From assembly GCA_027922465.2 (NCBI GenBank), contig BQMF02000062.1:124001-188000 (forward strand): a stretch of DNA of 64,000 bases, written 5' to 3'. The position numbers were made by a program, and so were the translations under genes. Within the stretch, counting starts at the first letter, position 1. Each line of letters opens with the position of its first letter. The DNA is from Turritopsis dohrnii. Lineage: Eukaryota > Cnidaria > Hydrozoa > Anthoathecata > Oceaniidae. Of the stretch, positions 25,901 to 38,500 are shown piece by piece. Under the pieces are notes generated by a model. That model was not told where the DNA came from. It did not search any database and saw nothing but the letters and a program-made list of their open reading frames with translations.

Positions 25901-28900
25901 TTTACAGAAGCATATTCGCACTCACACAGGTAAACCAAATCTTGAAAAAAACTGCAACTTTTTGAGAAAAAAAAAGCTTTTGAAATCCAAACTTCACTAG
26001 AAAAGCTGCTGAATACATGTTGCTCGTGTCATGCGCTTTATGAGAAAGTAGATCCTCTTCCAGAGGTTTGGTTAGTGAGAACATAATTATACGAGTGCTT
26101 TTGTCTCGAAAATAAGGGTTTTATAGACCTTTTCATAAGTTACGTCGTTATATCGTCTCGTTTCTAAGTTTAATCACATGGTTGCGTGAAATTTGATTGA
26201 CGTCGTCAATGGCGTTATTTTGAAATTTCCCGCTGTTTTGTAATTTCCCGTGTTTTCTTTTTTCAACATTCGAATAGCCGATCGCACATGAAATTGACAA
26301 CTTTCGAATGTTTTGATTTACGCTCTCATTCTTTCGTTGAGAGTTTGTGTTTATTTTGATTTTTAAAAATGGAGAGTCGATTTCAGTTGCTGTCCGACGA
26401 AGATTTACAAAAACTTTCAGACCTTGTCACCATGTGATTAACCAGTTTCACTCGGGAGATTTCAAAATTTCAAAAAAATGAACTCGGGAAATTTATCCCA
26501 AATTTCCCTCTCAAACATGTGATTACTAGTACTAATAATTTTTACGTACTTAACCTGAATAGAAGAATTTCGTGAAACATCATTTCCCGACATCGTTTCC
26601 CGACATCGTTTCTCTTTATCAACAGCGCAAACATAATTAATATTCAGTTTGAAAACGAGGCGTTGGATTTTGTGTCGTAGTTTATGGAAAAGTCTATTAA
26701 GTTGTGAAATGGGAACAAAATAAGGTGTTTAATCGAGTATGTTGAATGGATGAAGAAAGTGAAGTGAAGACTAAAAACCTACTTGTTTATACCCAAACAA
26801 GGTGAATTGATGACAGATTTTTCCAAATGCGAATGCACTTTTCAATTCGGATTTAACCAATATGTATTTAAATTTCGATCTGATTTTCATTATTTTTCGA
26901 TCTCATAATTTTTCTGTATGGTGAGCAAAGATTCTCTCAGAACGTAGGCCAACATTCCCTATCAATTTCATGAAGTAAAAACCTACTTCAATTTCGAACA
27001 ACTCTGAACTTGCAAACGTCCATTTCAGTATTACTTCACAGTGATTGGTGGCTTTTTTAGGTGAGCGTCCGTTCGTATGTAGTTTCGAGGGATGCAATCG
27101 TTCCTTTACTACATCAAATATTCGCAAAGTTCACCTGCGCACACACACTGGTGAGAAACCTTACAAGTGCGAAATCGAGAACTGTGGCCGCACTTTCGCT
27201 AGTGCCACTAATTACAAGAATCATTCCAGAATACATACTGGTAGGTGCTTGACAGATTTATCAGCTAAAGAATTGGTAAGACCACAGATACAGCTATCCC
27301 AGCACATTTTTAATAGTGTCACTAATTTGTAGGGATGGGCAGAGCATATGCTAATAAAACGAGGATATAAGCATTGACATACTGTTTGAATTTTATGCCT
27401 CTAGGTGAGCGACCTTACGTTTGTGAAGTTCCTGGTTGTTTGAAGCGATTCACCGAATACTCCAGCCTTTATAAACACAACATTGTGCACACACACCAGA
27501 AACCATACACGTGTACACTCTGTCATAAGACATACAGACAAACATCGACACTAGCTATGCACAAGCGGACGGTGCATGGTACAGAAGATCTGTCCGAGTC
27601 CGAAAAACAAGGTATTCGTCCGTTGTATATGTTTTGTGATAAACGGCGTTCAGTCTTTGATTTAGATTTTTAGTTGCACAAACATCAGATTCTGTGTGGT
27701 CTTTTATGGGTATTGTACAAGAGCAAGAGGATAAAACGTGTTGTATTTTCTAGAAACTGCACGTGTGCCTCTTAAACGATCCAAAATGTCAACAAGCAGT
27801 CGGCTACGACCACCATCAACCTCTCCAGCATCGAACTCTAACTCTGGGTATTTACAAGGGATGTCACTAGTGATCAACAATACTGCAGCAGCGTCAGACC
27901 AGCAGTTCACGGCGGAGCTATCCACACAGCATTTAGCAGAAGCTGGTGAATTACCTGGAGCTATAGCTATCCCTATACAAGTAAGATGTCAGAAATTCAA
28001 AAATGACTGTTTTCTTGTTCAATACGGAATGTTGGTTCGGCCAAAAAAAAAAGTTTCTGTCTGGAATTTTTTTGTTACCGACACATTTTTTTGGGTTTTG
28101 TTGGCATGTCGTTGTTATTAGCGTCAAGTAATCATCACAGATAAGCGCTTTAAAAACTAGTGAAAATCTTTGCTGGTTATAACAACGTTTTTTCTGCCAA
28201 CGCAATTATAAATCTCTCTTTTAACCCCTTAAAAACTCTTCCCCATCTCTGAAACTTCTATCCAAGTCTTTTTATCGATAAATATTTGACCCGTCCTCCT
28301 AGGTGACAATGAACCCTGATGGGACGATAGCTGGTGCTCAAGGCTTAAATCTCACCGACGGAAACGGTCGAATGATACCGGTCAATTTATCCGTCAGCAT
28401 TCCGATGTCGTCTTTTTCTGCCATGAATGACGCCGAAAACGACAGCGATGGTCCTGCTACTATGGAAACTATATATCCGCAAGAAGAGAAAATGAGTAAT
28501 GTTCTGAATATTTTACCGAACACAGACGAAGATGTCAGTAGAAGGGATTCGAACGCAGGTGAAATTGCTATTCTAGTCTGTAAAATACTCATGAATTTTA
28601 GCATGTTTGTGTCTGTATCAAGTGTTGGGTTTTACACAACAGCTGGTGACGTCAAGTTTGACCAACCTATAAAAAGGAGATTTATATTTGCTGCTTTCTT
28701 ACGTCAATGAATGAATGAATGAAAGATAAAATGTTGTGTGTAGTGTGAGTAGAACGGAAGTACTCTTTGCTTCCTAGAAAACGTCAATAAGATGAGCAGT
28801 CACAAAATAACGTAACTTTCGAACAACTCGATGTAAATCGAAAATCACGGTCACGTGACACGCTAGCGTTAAGAAAAGAAATTTCACGGAAAGTAGCTGA

Positions 28901-29454
28901 AAGTTTTTTCGATTTCAGAAAATAGTTCAATTTTAAATTTTTACTAACATACTAATTCTTTAGAGTGTTTGTTTGTTTTTTTCCGTCGAGAAATATTCAA
29001 GGTATTAGTATCCCGGGTAAAAAATTTTGCCAGTTTAAATCAATGTGAGTTGAATGACAGATAAAAGGCTTAGTAAACTTAATTTCCCCTGGAAAGAACC
29101 GAACATCAAAATAATAAAAATATTGAAACATGAAACGTCATGAAAGGGGAATAGGCCAGTAACCGTGGTCAGTAACTTATGGTTCTTGTTGTAGCCTCTC
29201 GTGCCGATGACGCCGACGAACAGAATTCACTTCCCGACACAACGTTAATTTCAACATCGATCGACAGTATTAGACGCCGTGAAACGTCTTCTCCGACGAT
29301 AATTGATAACAGCCTTTATAATAACGATAGTCGGTCATTAATTCGGACGGAACTTCCCGGTGATAATTACGATGTTGACGCCGAGGAAGGTGATGTGACG
29401 GATAAGTATTTGACGTCGCATTATCGCAAAGACGTTCAGATCATACAAACATAA
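13995..29454 (+). CDS. ZNF143: ZNF143/ZNF76 (Staf)-type transcription factor, nine C2H2 fingers
   Basis: Thirteen exons with GT-AG introns and consistent phases: 13995-14220, 19751-19902, 20007-20031, 20496-20606, 20942-21130, 24403-24630, 24706-24854, 25728-25929, 27061-27240, 27405-27611, 27754-27980, 28303-28558, 29195-29454; total 2412 nt, 803 residues. Fingers occupy about residues 286-545. Fingers 3-9 carry the family's diagnostic blocks: [64 protein letters not shown] and [11 protein letters not shown]. The family binds SBS promoter elements of snRNA and many housekeeping genes and activates Pol II and Pol III transcription in the nucleus. The N-terminal region is acidic and glutamine/glycine-rich, as in the family's activation domain; the C-terminus is serine- and aspartate-rich. 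Two extra fingers precede the usual seven. The start ATG has an in-frame stop at 13953-13955 unless a 5' exon is missed. Exon 3 is a 25-nt microexon, and the exon 6 donor (GTTTTT) is weak. Confidence 0.9.
16762..17227. mobile_element. Tc1/mariner-like MITE with TA flanks
   Basis: Terminal inverted repeats of ~30 bp: CAGGGTGACCAAAAAAACCC at the left (16762), then a GACCCCCTAC block, matched at the right end in reverse complement (…GTAGGGGGTCGGGGG…CCCACCCTG, ending 17227). Both ends abut TA (16760-16761 and 17228-17229), the Tc1/mariner target duplication. At 466 bp with no transposase it is non-autonomous. Confidence 0.8.
18227..19073. mobile_element. Non-autonomous hAT-like element with 5-bp TSD
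   Basis: Ends CAGGGGTCGAAATAA (left) and its reverse complement TTATTTCGACCCCTG (right). The 5-bp direct repeat TACTG flanks it (18222-18226 and 19074-19078). Subterminal GCCGG-rich motifs (AGCCGGAC, AGCCGGC) occur near both ends. CAGGG termini with 5-bp duplications fit the hAT5 group. No transposase frame is seen. Confidence 0.75.
20709..20795 (+). mobile_element. tRNA-like SINE fragment
   Basis: A-box-like TAGAGCAGTGGTTGAG and B-box-like GGTTCAAGTC lie at tRNA-like spacing within intron 4 of the ZNF143-like gene. The arms do not fold as a functional tRNA, so it is probably a SINE head. The tail is unclear. Confidence 0.45.
21891..22625. mobile_element. Nested non-autonomous hAT-like element, GC-rich
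   Basis: Left end CAGGGGCTAATACAGG; right end CCTGTATTAGCCCCAG (reverse complement with one mismatch at the second base). The 5-bp repeat ATAAT flanks it (21886-21890 and 22626-22630). The interior has GC-rich blocks (GGGGTCCGGGGGCGAAGCCC) unlike the surrounding DNA, and no transposase frame. It sits inside the larger composite element. Confidence 0.7.
23060..23440 (+). pseudogene. Broken SWIM-type zinc finger protein fragment
   Basis: Conceptual translation gives [14 protein letters not shown], then after a frameshift [20 protein letters not shown], a stop, and HCNR with further family-like sequence to a second stop near 23377. The CxC...HC arrangement plus the upstream KVKASMK-type block are typical of SWIM domains in the YqaJ-recombinase-associated, transposon-linked proteins abundant in cnidarians. 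One frameshift and two stops make it dead. Family assignment is by motif recognition only. Confidence 0.65.
24895..24975 (+). mobile_element. tRNA-like SINE fragment
   Basis: Within intron 7 of the ZNF143-like gene. GTGAGAGCATATCTCACTAC (A-box/D-arm-like) is followed by B-box-like GGTTTCGAATCC at tRNA spacing. It does not form a full cloverleaf, and downstream sequence shows no clear tail. Confidence 0.4.
25930..27060 (+). other. Intron 8 of the ZNF143-like gene, with a probable TE remnant
   Basis: The segment around 26105-26640 differs from its surroundings, with repeated TTTCCCG motifs and tandem CATCGTTTCCCGA. At 26370-26438 a short frame opens [16 protein letters not shown] and soon stops; it resembles the N-terminus of DUF3504/Crypton-type ORFs. 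No termini could be defined, so this is a tentative remnant. Confidence 0.35.
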
Positions 29455-29880
29455 GTAAGTAATCGGATGATGACGGATAACCAGGATTAAATGCCGTCAA
29501 GTAAACAAAGACTAGGTTTCTATTTTTTTCTGATAGTTTCAAGAATGTTTCGGTGTGACGTCACAATTTTAGCTAGCATGTTTTTAAATATAACAGGATT
29601 TCGCCTACGTCTTATGTCTACCGCATCATACCCTGGTTATGGTGAAGGCATTCCATTCTTTTATGTGATGTATTCCATTCGCACCGGTGTGATTCAAAAT
29701 CAATTTTTTACTCTGACACATTGTTCGGTACACTGCTTATATACGTTGGTGTTTTAGCCTGTTTGCTTCCAAAAGGAATTTATTCTCTAGTATGTTTACT
29801 GACAATGATTTTGCGAAGAAAAATTCTATATTATTTTCTCTCTGTCTCTTCTATAAAATAAACAAGAAGCAAAAAAAGAC
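29455..29880 (+). other. Probable 3' UTR and polyadenylation signal of the ZNF143-like gene
   Basis: AATAAA occurs at 29857-29862, about 400 bp after the stop codon, with T-rich sequence downstream. No other canonical hexamer was noticed in between. Confidence 0.4.
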
Positions 29881-32800
29881 ATTTATTTATAGTGATTTTT
29901 TTACTAAGAAAAGCGATCATAATTATTGAACAATAAAACATCATATTACATTACTGAATTATGTCATTTTTTTTGACGTCATCAAGCTTACACGATTTAG
30001 CATGTTTCGTTTTTTGTTATTGGTTTTCTATTGATTCATTTATTTTGAGGAATGCAAAACCTCTGTTTCATGTCTCACTTGAAGACCCACCAGAACGTGG
30101 AGATTTTATGACGTCCCTCTTGACGTTGCGGTCAATCTTTGTACAATTGGACGTACTTTTGCTGCCAGCAAGTTTTGGCGCTTCTTTGTGCATCCGTGTA
30201 TGACGTAATCTTTCATGTATCCGCCGTCGATGTGGCAATACGAAGATTCGTCGAAATAAAGCTAAAGTATTGGTTGTTGGATAGAACTTAAGCCCCACAT
30301 TCGTTTCGTAGACCAACTTTGCAACATTAAGAAGCGTCAGCATAAATACCAGATAATTCAACCTTCATGTAAAAGTAAGCTATCTTCTATCAAAGCAGTT
30401 TATCAATTTGGTTTCTCAAATACTGAAGATGGAGTTGCCTAACAACAACGCAGCTGTTTCTGGAACTGAAAGAAAATGACCACCTCGAGAAACCCTGTGT
30501 TCGAGGTTGGGAAAATGACACAAAATGCTTCTTTTAGACAATGATCTCATTGTCTACTAAATGATTGTGTAAAATTTATTACAATTAAAATGATCATTCC
30601 TAATTCAATTTAAGACCCGAATGGTCTTTGAAATATAAGCGGTCTGGAAACTAGTTACGTCACGGAAAATCTATTCAAACTTTTCACGGCGGGGAGTTTT
30701 TACTCATTTCTTTCTCTTAAAACGAATTTTAAAAAGGATTTCGTCAATAATATAATTTTCGAGAGTAACATCATTTTGTGATATCCTTTCGCAACATTGA
30801 AGTTGATGATATAAAAAGCAACTTATCCATTTAATGTCAACTAACTGTAATTTCTTGCCGTCACATAACATGACACGGTATTTCTGTACATTTTTTAAAT
30901 ATCTACGAATAGAAATTCATTAGATTTGTGCTATAGCCTGTACTCCAACTAGACTTTTTCGGATTTCGCTGTTTGACTCAACCTGGCCTTCTATTAGACG
31001 TTTACTTTGTGAACCTTTACTTGGATGAAAGTATAAGATTTATGACTCAATGGCATTAAATAATCAATAAATAAAACAATAAATGACGTTAAAATGCAAC
31101 CTTAAAACTCAGGTTCCTTGTACGAGTCTTCACAAGAGACCGTGATTTCGAAGCTGGTTAAAATGAACTCGGACGTCTGAAGCAAGGCTAATAGTATTTC
31201 ATGTTAACGTAACATCTGACCTCTTATGACGTAGGCTCATGAAACTTGTTGTTTTTTGATTTTTGAGTTTAAAAAAAACTCGTGAAACCTTTAATAGCTA
31301 CTGAATAGAACATTAAACAAATATAACTTGTTTTATTCTGTTTGCGAAGCGGTAGTATTATTCAATACGTCTTTATTGACAATGAACTTGAAGATATTCG
31401 CTCGAGGTGATCTAGGAGGATAGAGGTGATATACAGCGCCAGGTTGTTCGTGACCTCAGTCCAGATCAGAAAATACATATATGCTGTAACAAAACACAAT
31501 TAAGAAATCAAAGGAAAATCTTATTAGAAATTTTAGCACTTTGTATCGTTGCTATGCTTTTACTCTGGACTTATTTTCCATAAACCAATACAAACAAACG
31601 GATTCCTACATGACTACCTACCCCGAATCTCAACCAATAGCAGCTGCAATGAAAATAGCATATCATTGAATTTGCAACTGCGCTGTTGTTCATCCTTTCT
31701 TTATAAAAAAAGCTTGAGTTAAAAAAACACCCCCTGTGTATCAAATGAACACGATGAGATGCATGTATGAAGGGTATTCTGGTTTTGCTACAATTCGCAA
31801 TGCATTGTTGATATTCACTGAATGTGTTGTTGGTCGTGTCGCTCCTAGTCACAGAACTCAACAAGGAAAACATCGCTGTTTCTTTAAGGATCGGCTATTG
31901 GAATTTCAAAGAAATCTCTAATGAGAAGATTTTTAAAGATTGACGGCAGTTCTAAAGACTACAAATGTTATCGGAACGCTTTTCAGTTGCTTTGTGCGTA
32001 CTGTTGATAATTACGTCACTTTACCGCGCTAATAATTATGGGAATTATTTTTAGATATATCTCTATTGTTTGATAATTTGTTTCCAATTAGTCCTTATTG
32101 ATTGGCTTATTAACTTCTACCTCAGATCTCTGTTAGAAGCATCGCCGGGAATAAAAATAACAGCATAAGCGCTCTCGATTCATTTTAAATCATTAAAAGC
32201 TGTTTTCAGTTTGCCACCCGTATTGACTATTGCGTTAGCTTCTGTTTAGGTGCCGTTTCTCATAAACTGTTATCATACTATCGATAAAAAAATGTCGCCT
32301 CACGTGAAACCATTTCTAACCAGCCTCCTATTGGATAAACAAAGTTCGGAAACAAAAGTCTAACGATAACACACTTAGAAATTATGGAAATTATAAATTA
32401 TGCCTTGTCTGTACAATGATTTATTTTTTAAAACATTTCAGAACACTTATCAAAAATGATTTAACGTTTTGGAAAATGGCTGACAAACTAAAATGCTCAT
32501 CAATGCAAAAGGTCTCGCCAACCGGTCATTTTAAACAGGAATCTCGTTCCCAGAACTGCATAAAAATAGAAAGAAGTCTGGGATTGAGATTAACATATGT
32601 CTCTTCTTTCAAATCTGCAGGAATGTTCTTCTGGTCTCTCACTGTTTTGCTAACATATTAAACACAACTTGGCATGATGAAATCCTTATGAGAATTTCTT
32701 TAGATTTGATACATTCTTAATAAAAATTTAATATGAAGGTTAAACAATTTTCTCAAGGGTGTGATTATTCAACCAGTAATCGGAGCTAATATAATCTAAT

Positions 32801-35495
32801 GAAAAACATTTTCTTACGATTTAATGTTTTATTCTATTGTAGAATTGCTTGTTATTTTTAAGTTTATTTCATTTTTCTTATATTTTTATATATTACATCT
32901 ACATAATATAATATAATATGTAAAAGTATAAGAAAAATATCTTATATTGCTATATTATTATTGGTTATTTTCGCGCCTCATTAACAACAGTAGTGTGCGA
33001 AGTAGGCTTTTCTTTGGGAATAATAGGGTAGTGAAAATGGGGCGCGAATTGATTATGCTGTTTGTTTTTCTTCAATCCCTAAAAGATTATGCATTTATGA
33101 AACTGCGCGGATTTTATGCCACGTGAATATGTTAATTTTTCATTTGCACGAAAATAAATTACGTTAAGGATAGTTAAGCGAGAAAAAACGTGATTTGTCT
33201 TTCAACTTTTCCTGTATTCTCTCCAACCTTTCAAAAAATTCGCAACCGTTGTTCTGTAAAGTATTCACCAACTGAAAGAATTTCCTATTCTCTTAAAATG
33301 CACATCATATTTGTTTTTCCGTTTTGACCTGGTTATCTTTCTTATCACTCCTATTTGACGTCCCACGTTCAAGGGTATCCTTATTTGCCTCGATTATTCT
33401 GACATATAATGAATGTTTTCCTTTTTCTTGTTGCTATTGGTCGAGGAGAAATAAATGATCGGAATTTCCATATACGTGAAACGGAAGATTAATATAAAAC
33501 TGTTTGAACGTAATACCGATAAAAAAAAAGTTGTTTGTATAACGGAAATGTGTTTGTTTTTCTTCCCGTTGAAAAAAGGTTTCGTCATCTGTAGTCATCT
33601 GACCTTAAATTTCAATCTCTAATTGGCTCTGCACAGAAAACCTGAAATGCTGAGATCTGATTGGTCCTTCCTACCGCCTTCTGGCAGTCACCTAAAATTT
33701 AACCAATCCGGATGAAGTGTCTGCTGAAAATGAAGATGATAGAAACATTTTGGATGAATTCTTTAAAAAGCAAAAAAATTTAAAAAAGCAAAAAAATAAA
33801 AACAAACAAACAAGACTTTAGCTTTAGTCAGAAAATATTTTAAATCAATGTAATAGATCGACAGTTTAACCTTCGCGTGTTTTACAATCCCGAAGATCTC
33901 CAAGAATTTTCTTTTCTTTTTTTTGTTAAACGCTTTCATATTCTCGAGACGCACTTGATTTGTAATTTATAGTCTCCACTTTCTCCAATGATAGAGCGTT
34001 ATTATATTTTTTTAAAAAAAAACTCTGTGATAGATTGGGTACAGCAACTTATAACCTCTGCTTCAATAAATGCGAAATTTTCAAAGAACATTCTTAAAGA
34101 CTTCATTAAATATTTCCATTCGAAAGTATGATTGAACTTCATAACCCATTCAAATTTAGTCGTTAAGGAGTTCATCTTAAACCTAAGAATTGAGTTGAGG
34201 AGTTTGCACAATAAAATCTTCTGCAAATTTCCCTTAATGAAAATGAACCTTGGATGAAAAAATGCTGAATCCTACGCCATTATGGAAAGAATATTTTCTC
34301 ACACACAATAATAAATGATAGCTATAAGATGCAACACTCCACATAGAAAAGGAAATGTGTCAAAGGATAGCTTTTTTTTCGGCAAAACTCGACATCGTTA
34401 TCAAGTTAATGATAATGAAATAAGAATTTGTAGTCTTTATTTCATGTGGTCTATTTTTTTTGTTGTTGTTGTTTAATGGCTGGTTTACACTTAACGACTT
34501 TATTCTCTTGTGTTGTTTTTCTAATACTACAGTGATCCTGATTTGGTTAGCATGCACGAACTATATATACTTAAAACTTTTTCTCCTTTATATATACATA
34601 ACTTGATAAAAACCGGTAAACGGAGAGAGCACCTTATGTTTCCCTTTGTTTATTATCAGTTCTATAAAATGCCGCGTTTCATCTGAGGTGATAGAAAATT
34701 AAACGGTACCGATTCTATTCATTGTTAATTAATTATTTTTCTATTCTATACCATCGTTCATTAATAAAAAATTAAGTTGGGTCGTTTTTTATTATTATTG
34801 CTATTAGTATTATTTTTTTACGATTACTATTGAAATACATTGACAGACGGAATTTTCTTGAAAACATTCTCTGATTTGCGTTTGACTGGAGCAGACACAA
34901 TTCGGTTGACAAAATAAGAGTACATAAAGGAAAACATAATCATTCCTGTAAAGTGGCAGTAATTAGATTTTTTTTATAATATATATAAATTCAAAGTCGA
35001 CGAGGTATCGGTTTCAAAGAGTTAGAATATATTTTTGTTATTTTATAAGGGAAGTTTGAAGTATTAGTAGTTCGTGGTGGGATATCATTTATAAGGATTC
35101 AAAGCAGAATAACCTCGATATAATTAATAAAATTACCATACACATTATACCTTGGTAATTCTTGCAGAACTAAGCCTCAAGAAGATTACAACGTCGAGTA
35201 TTGTTTGCGAAAAATATATTCTTATCCAACTGAGGGCGTCATATTTATAACAGAAAATACTGAATTCCTAAACTTATTATTTAAACGAAACATGACAATT
35301 TTTGTGAAAAGGAACGAATGAATTGTACGTCTCGAAAGCAGAAGTAGAAAAGACAATCGGTTCGTATTACAGAAAAGATTAATCAAAGATATATATATAT
35401 TACAAAGCTGTTTATCTTAATTACAAAATTAACGGACACTTTTTCAACTTCCCCTGCGATTTTTATTTTGTTTTTCACTGATTTTATGATTGCTG
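29881..35495. other. Gene-poor stretch, nothing supported
   Basis: About 5.6 kb of AT-rich DNA between the ZNF143-like and WIF-NTR genes. I found no protein motif, RNA gene or defined transposon end. A 97-codon minus frame at 30361-30068 has a hydrophobic start but opens on TTG and lacks support. Confidence 0.5.
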
Positions 35496-35504
35496 TATAT
35501 AAAA
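35496..35504 (+). promoter_or_regulatory. Candidate TATA box of the WIF-NTR gene
   Basis: TATATAAAA lies 28-36 bp upstream of the ATG at 35532. If used, it would give a 5' UTR of only a few bases. The position is attractive, but such motifs are common by chance in this AT-rich DNA. Confidence 0.3.
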
Positions 35505-35531
35505 GTTGAAGTCCAGATTTGTTGGTAAAAG

Positions 35532-38500
35532 ATGATTTTGTTAGTTAAGAGGACATTTGTGCTACTGATTTCTGTGACGTATTTTGTTGAAAGTACACTG
35601 GATTTAACTGTTAGTGGCCAAGAGATACAAAAGTTACTGTTTGGTAAGTCATAGTATTATATCTTCGTCAATTTATATCTTATTTTCTGGTGAAAATTAT
35701 ACATAAATGCTTTGTAATGACTTTGACCAGGAGGTCTGTTATCACTTTAATGGTTTCCGTTATTCAAATTCCAAAAAAAATGTTTATTTTCGGTGAATGG
35801 CATATGTGCCATCCCATTTTGTTATCATAATCAAAATTCCAGAATTTTTAACAACAATGACTCCTACTGAAACCTACATAGACCACATAACTCAGGTTGT
35901 TTTGAAAAGAAATCGACACGCCTCTATACCTGAAGCATGTAATACGAGAGAAAATCAATGAGAAAAACAACAATTTCGTAACAAAAATAAACCAAAAATG
36001 ATTAAAGCATTTCTTTTACACCTGCACATTTATTTGAATACAAGCTACTGTTGACAGATAATCAAAAATAAAGAAGAGTTTTTGGTTAGTACTAGTAAAT
36101 ATGTTACAATATTTTGTATTCAAAGAGGTCGATATCATGAAGTTAATGCTTTGAAAGAAGAAATATACAAGTTTGAAATACGTCTATAACATAGTGTGTT
36201 ACAATATAAAGCAGCGTTTTTAAAGGAAATCGAAATATGACGACCATGTGATAACATACCAGATGCAACGGATTCGATTGTGTATATTAATCTTTTATTA
36301 ACAAGAATATCTTGTGAGTTAATGTCAGTAGACGAATAAGCGCGTCAACCTTAACGTGATGTATGTACTTTTTGTGATACTATCGATGGTAGGTTCGAAA
36401 GACGACATAAAGATAGTCGAAAATGGCAATGTTTCCAGTATATTTCGAAAAAACTTACAGTCGATTTTACCACCGATACAGCCAAAATATTCAGAATTGA
36501 AATTACAATTTGCTTCGCCAAAAAGGGTAAGTGATAATCATTATACATATATATATTTTCCCCCAACTTGATGCTTATTGAATTCATTTCCCAGCATCAC
36601 TCTGTTCTGATCAATATCAGATTTGCCTGAATAGTGCCATATCAGTTATACCCATACTGTTTACGTAAAGTCAACTACATAATTTGTTGACATAAACATA
36701 AAGTTGGCAAGTTCTTCAGTGCAATTTAAAACATTAATGAACATTGTTCAATTGCAATCGATTAATGTTTCTATCTGTACATCAAATTACAAATTAATTT
36801 TTAAGATACTGTAGCAATAGTTGAACGTGCTCTTTTAATCAATGTTCATTAAAAGAACATTTACGCGTTTTTTCTTCCTTGATGATAACCATCAAAACAA
36901 CTACATTAGTTTGTTTACATATTCAGCATACAAGATTTTTCAGTTACTGCTTTGGATTTAGTATAGTTTTCATTATATTTATATTTTTGTTCCCTCTTCA
37001 AAATGTATTTAACCACGAATACGAGTTCAATGCATTTTAGATGTTAATGAATAACTTTTAGGATAGTTAGTTTCTTAGAAAAAAGTACTTCGTGTTCCTT
37101 GACTGGTGTTTCTTCATAAATAATTTATCAACAATATTTTGATTTGTGCTTCAATACATTACATGGGCCTGATGGTTATTATTATTTTTTGTCTTTTCAT
37201 TTTACAGTCTCGACGTCATGTTTTAACCAATTTCAGTCTCGTTATTCTCATAAAGACTGTTCTTACAAAAAAGTAAATCTAGGACAAAAGGCCTAAAGAC
37301 AGTTAGAACTATTCGTTTTTATTGAAGTAGTGTTCTATTTTTGTTAGTTGTGTCATTAACTCCTGTATTTGCATCGAACTGACTATTCTGACAGTTCTTT
37401 CAAGAGATATTTTCTCTGTGCTACCTGTAAGAACATTTGGAAAAATAAAAAAACAGCCTCGTCTCCCTGTGGCGGGAAATGGAATTTGACCTCCGATCCC
37501 ATTCAGCATAATCTCTGAATACACCATTTGCGCATATGGATCTACCATTATGATATACCAACTTGATCCCTGATTTGGATCCAGTCTTCATATAAAAAAA
37601 TCACAATAAGTTGTCCCTGGAGATTCAAAATTCAAAGTGCAAGTATTGCGCGAAGTCTATTCAAACTATTTGAGTGTTTGATAAAAAAACTACATTATTT
37701 TTAATCGTATTTTTTCACAAGAGAGCGTCAAATCTATGATAAAAAACATGGCGACAACTAAGAGGTACAAATGGTTGTTAAAATCGGGGGTATCATTATA
37801 CACCTCAATATTGCATCTGAATATATGATAACTACAAGTTTTAAGGTAAAACTTTTAAACTTTTTATTTGTGTGTGTGTAGAGCTTGGCTATTAATTACA
37901 GTAATAAATACCACCCAATAATGAATACCACCTAAATGAAATTGACCCCTCACTTTTTCTCACAATCAAAAATGTCCCGTATTATATAACTAAAATTTCA
38001 ATTGTGAACACTATCTTTAATATATAAAAGAACCAGTTTATATGAGACTGGAGAATTTTTATACATCATTTTTCGAAAATGGCTTTGTAAGATTATAACA
38101 ATGAAAATTTCTCCTGGAAAATTAGAATATGGTAAGACTGAAATCCTCATAAAAAAATAAGAACCTTAAAACTAAGGTAAAATTTACTGTTTCTTAAACA
38201 ATAATGTAAGTCATTAATTAATGTGAAAAATTTGTGATTGTGACCGCTTATCCATGGTCACACATTTTAAATAGATGATTCAGAAGTTTTCCAGTCACTT
38301 ACGCTGAACGAATAATTTATCATCAAAATCTTCAAAAAATTCATTTCATCATAGCAAGTGGAATTAGGATAGTAGAAAATTTCAAAGCTTAATGATTGCT
38401 TAATGACCATAATTTTCGATCAATTAATAGCAGATAAGATTTAAATAAGTACAAAAAGCAATTCAGGTAAAGTCTCATTCAGATTTTTTCCCATAGTGAA

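Noticed and set aside
30068..30361. Minus-strand 97-codon frame with a hydrophobic N-terminus and basic pairs, reminiscent of a neuropeptide precursor
   Set aside because: It opens on TTG, the first ATG weakens the signal peptide, there are no repeated peptide units or amidation sites, and it overlaps an equally long plus-strand frame.
37309..37548. Minus-strand 79-codon ATG frame in intron 2 of the WIF-NTR gene
   Set aside because: No recognisable domain, no splice partners and no neighbouring exons; length is within chance for this much DNA.
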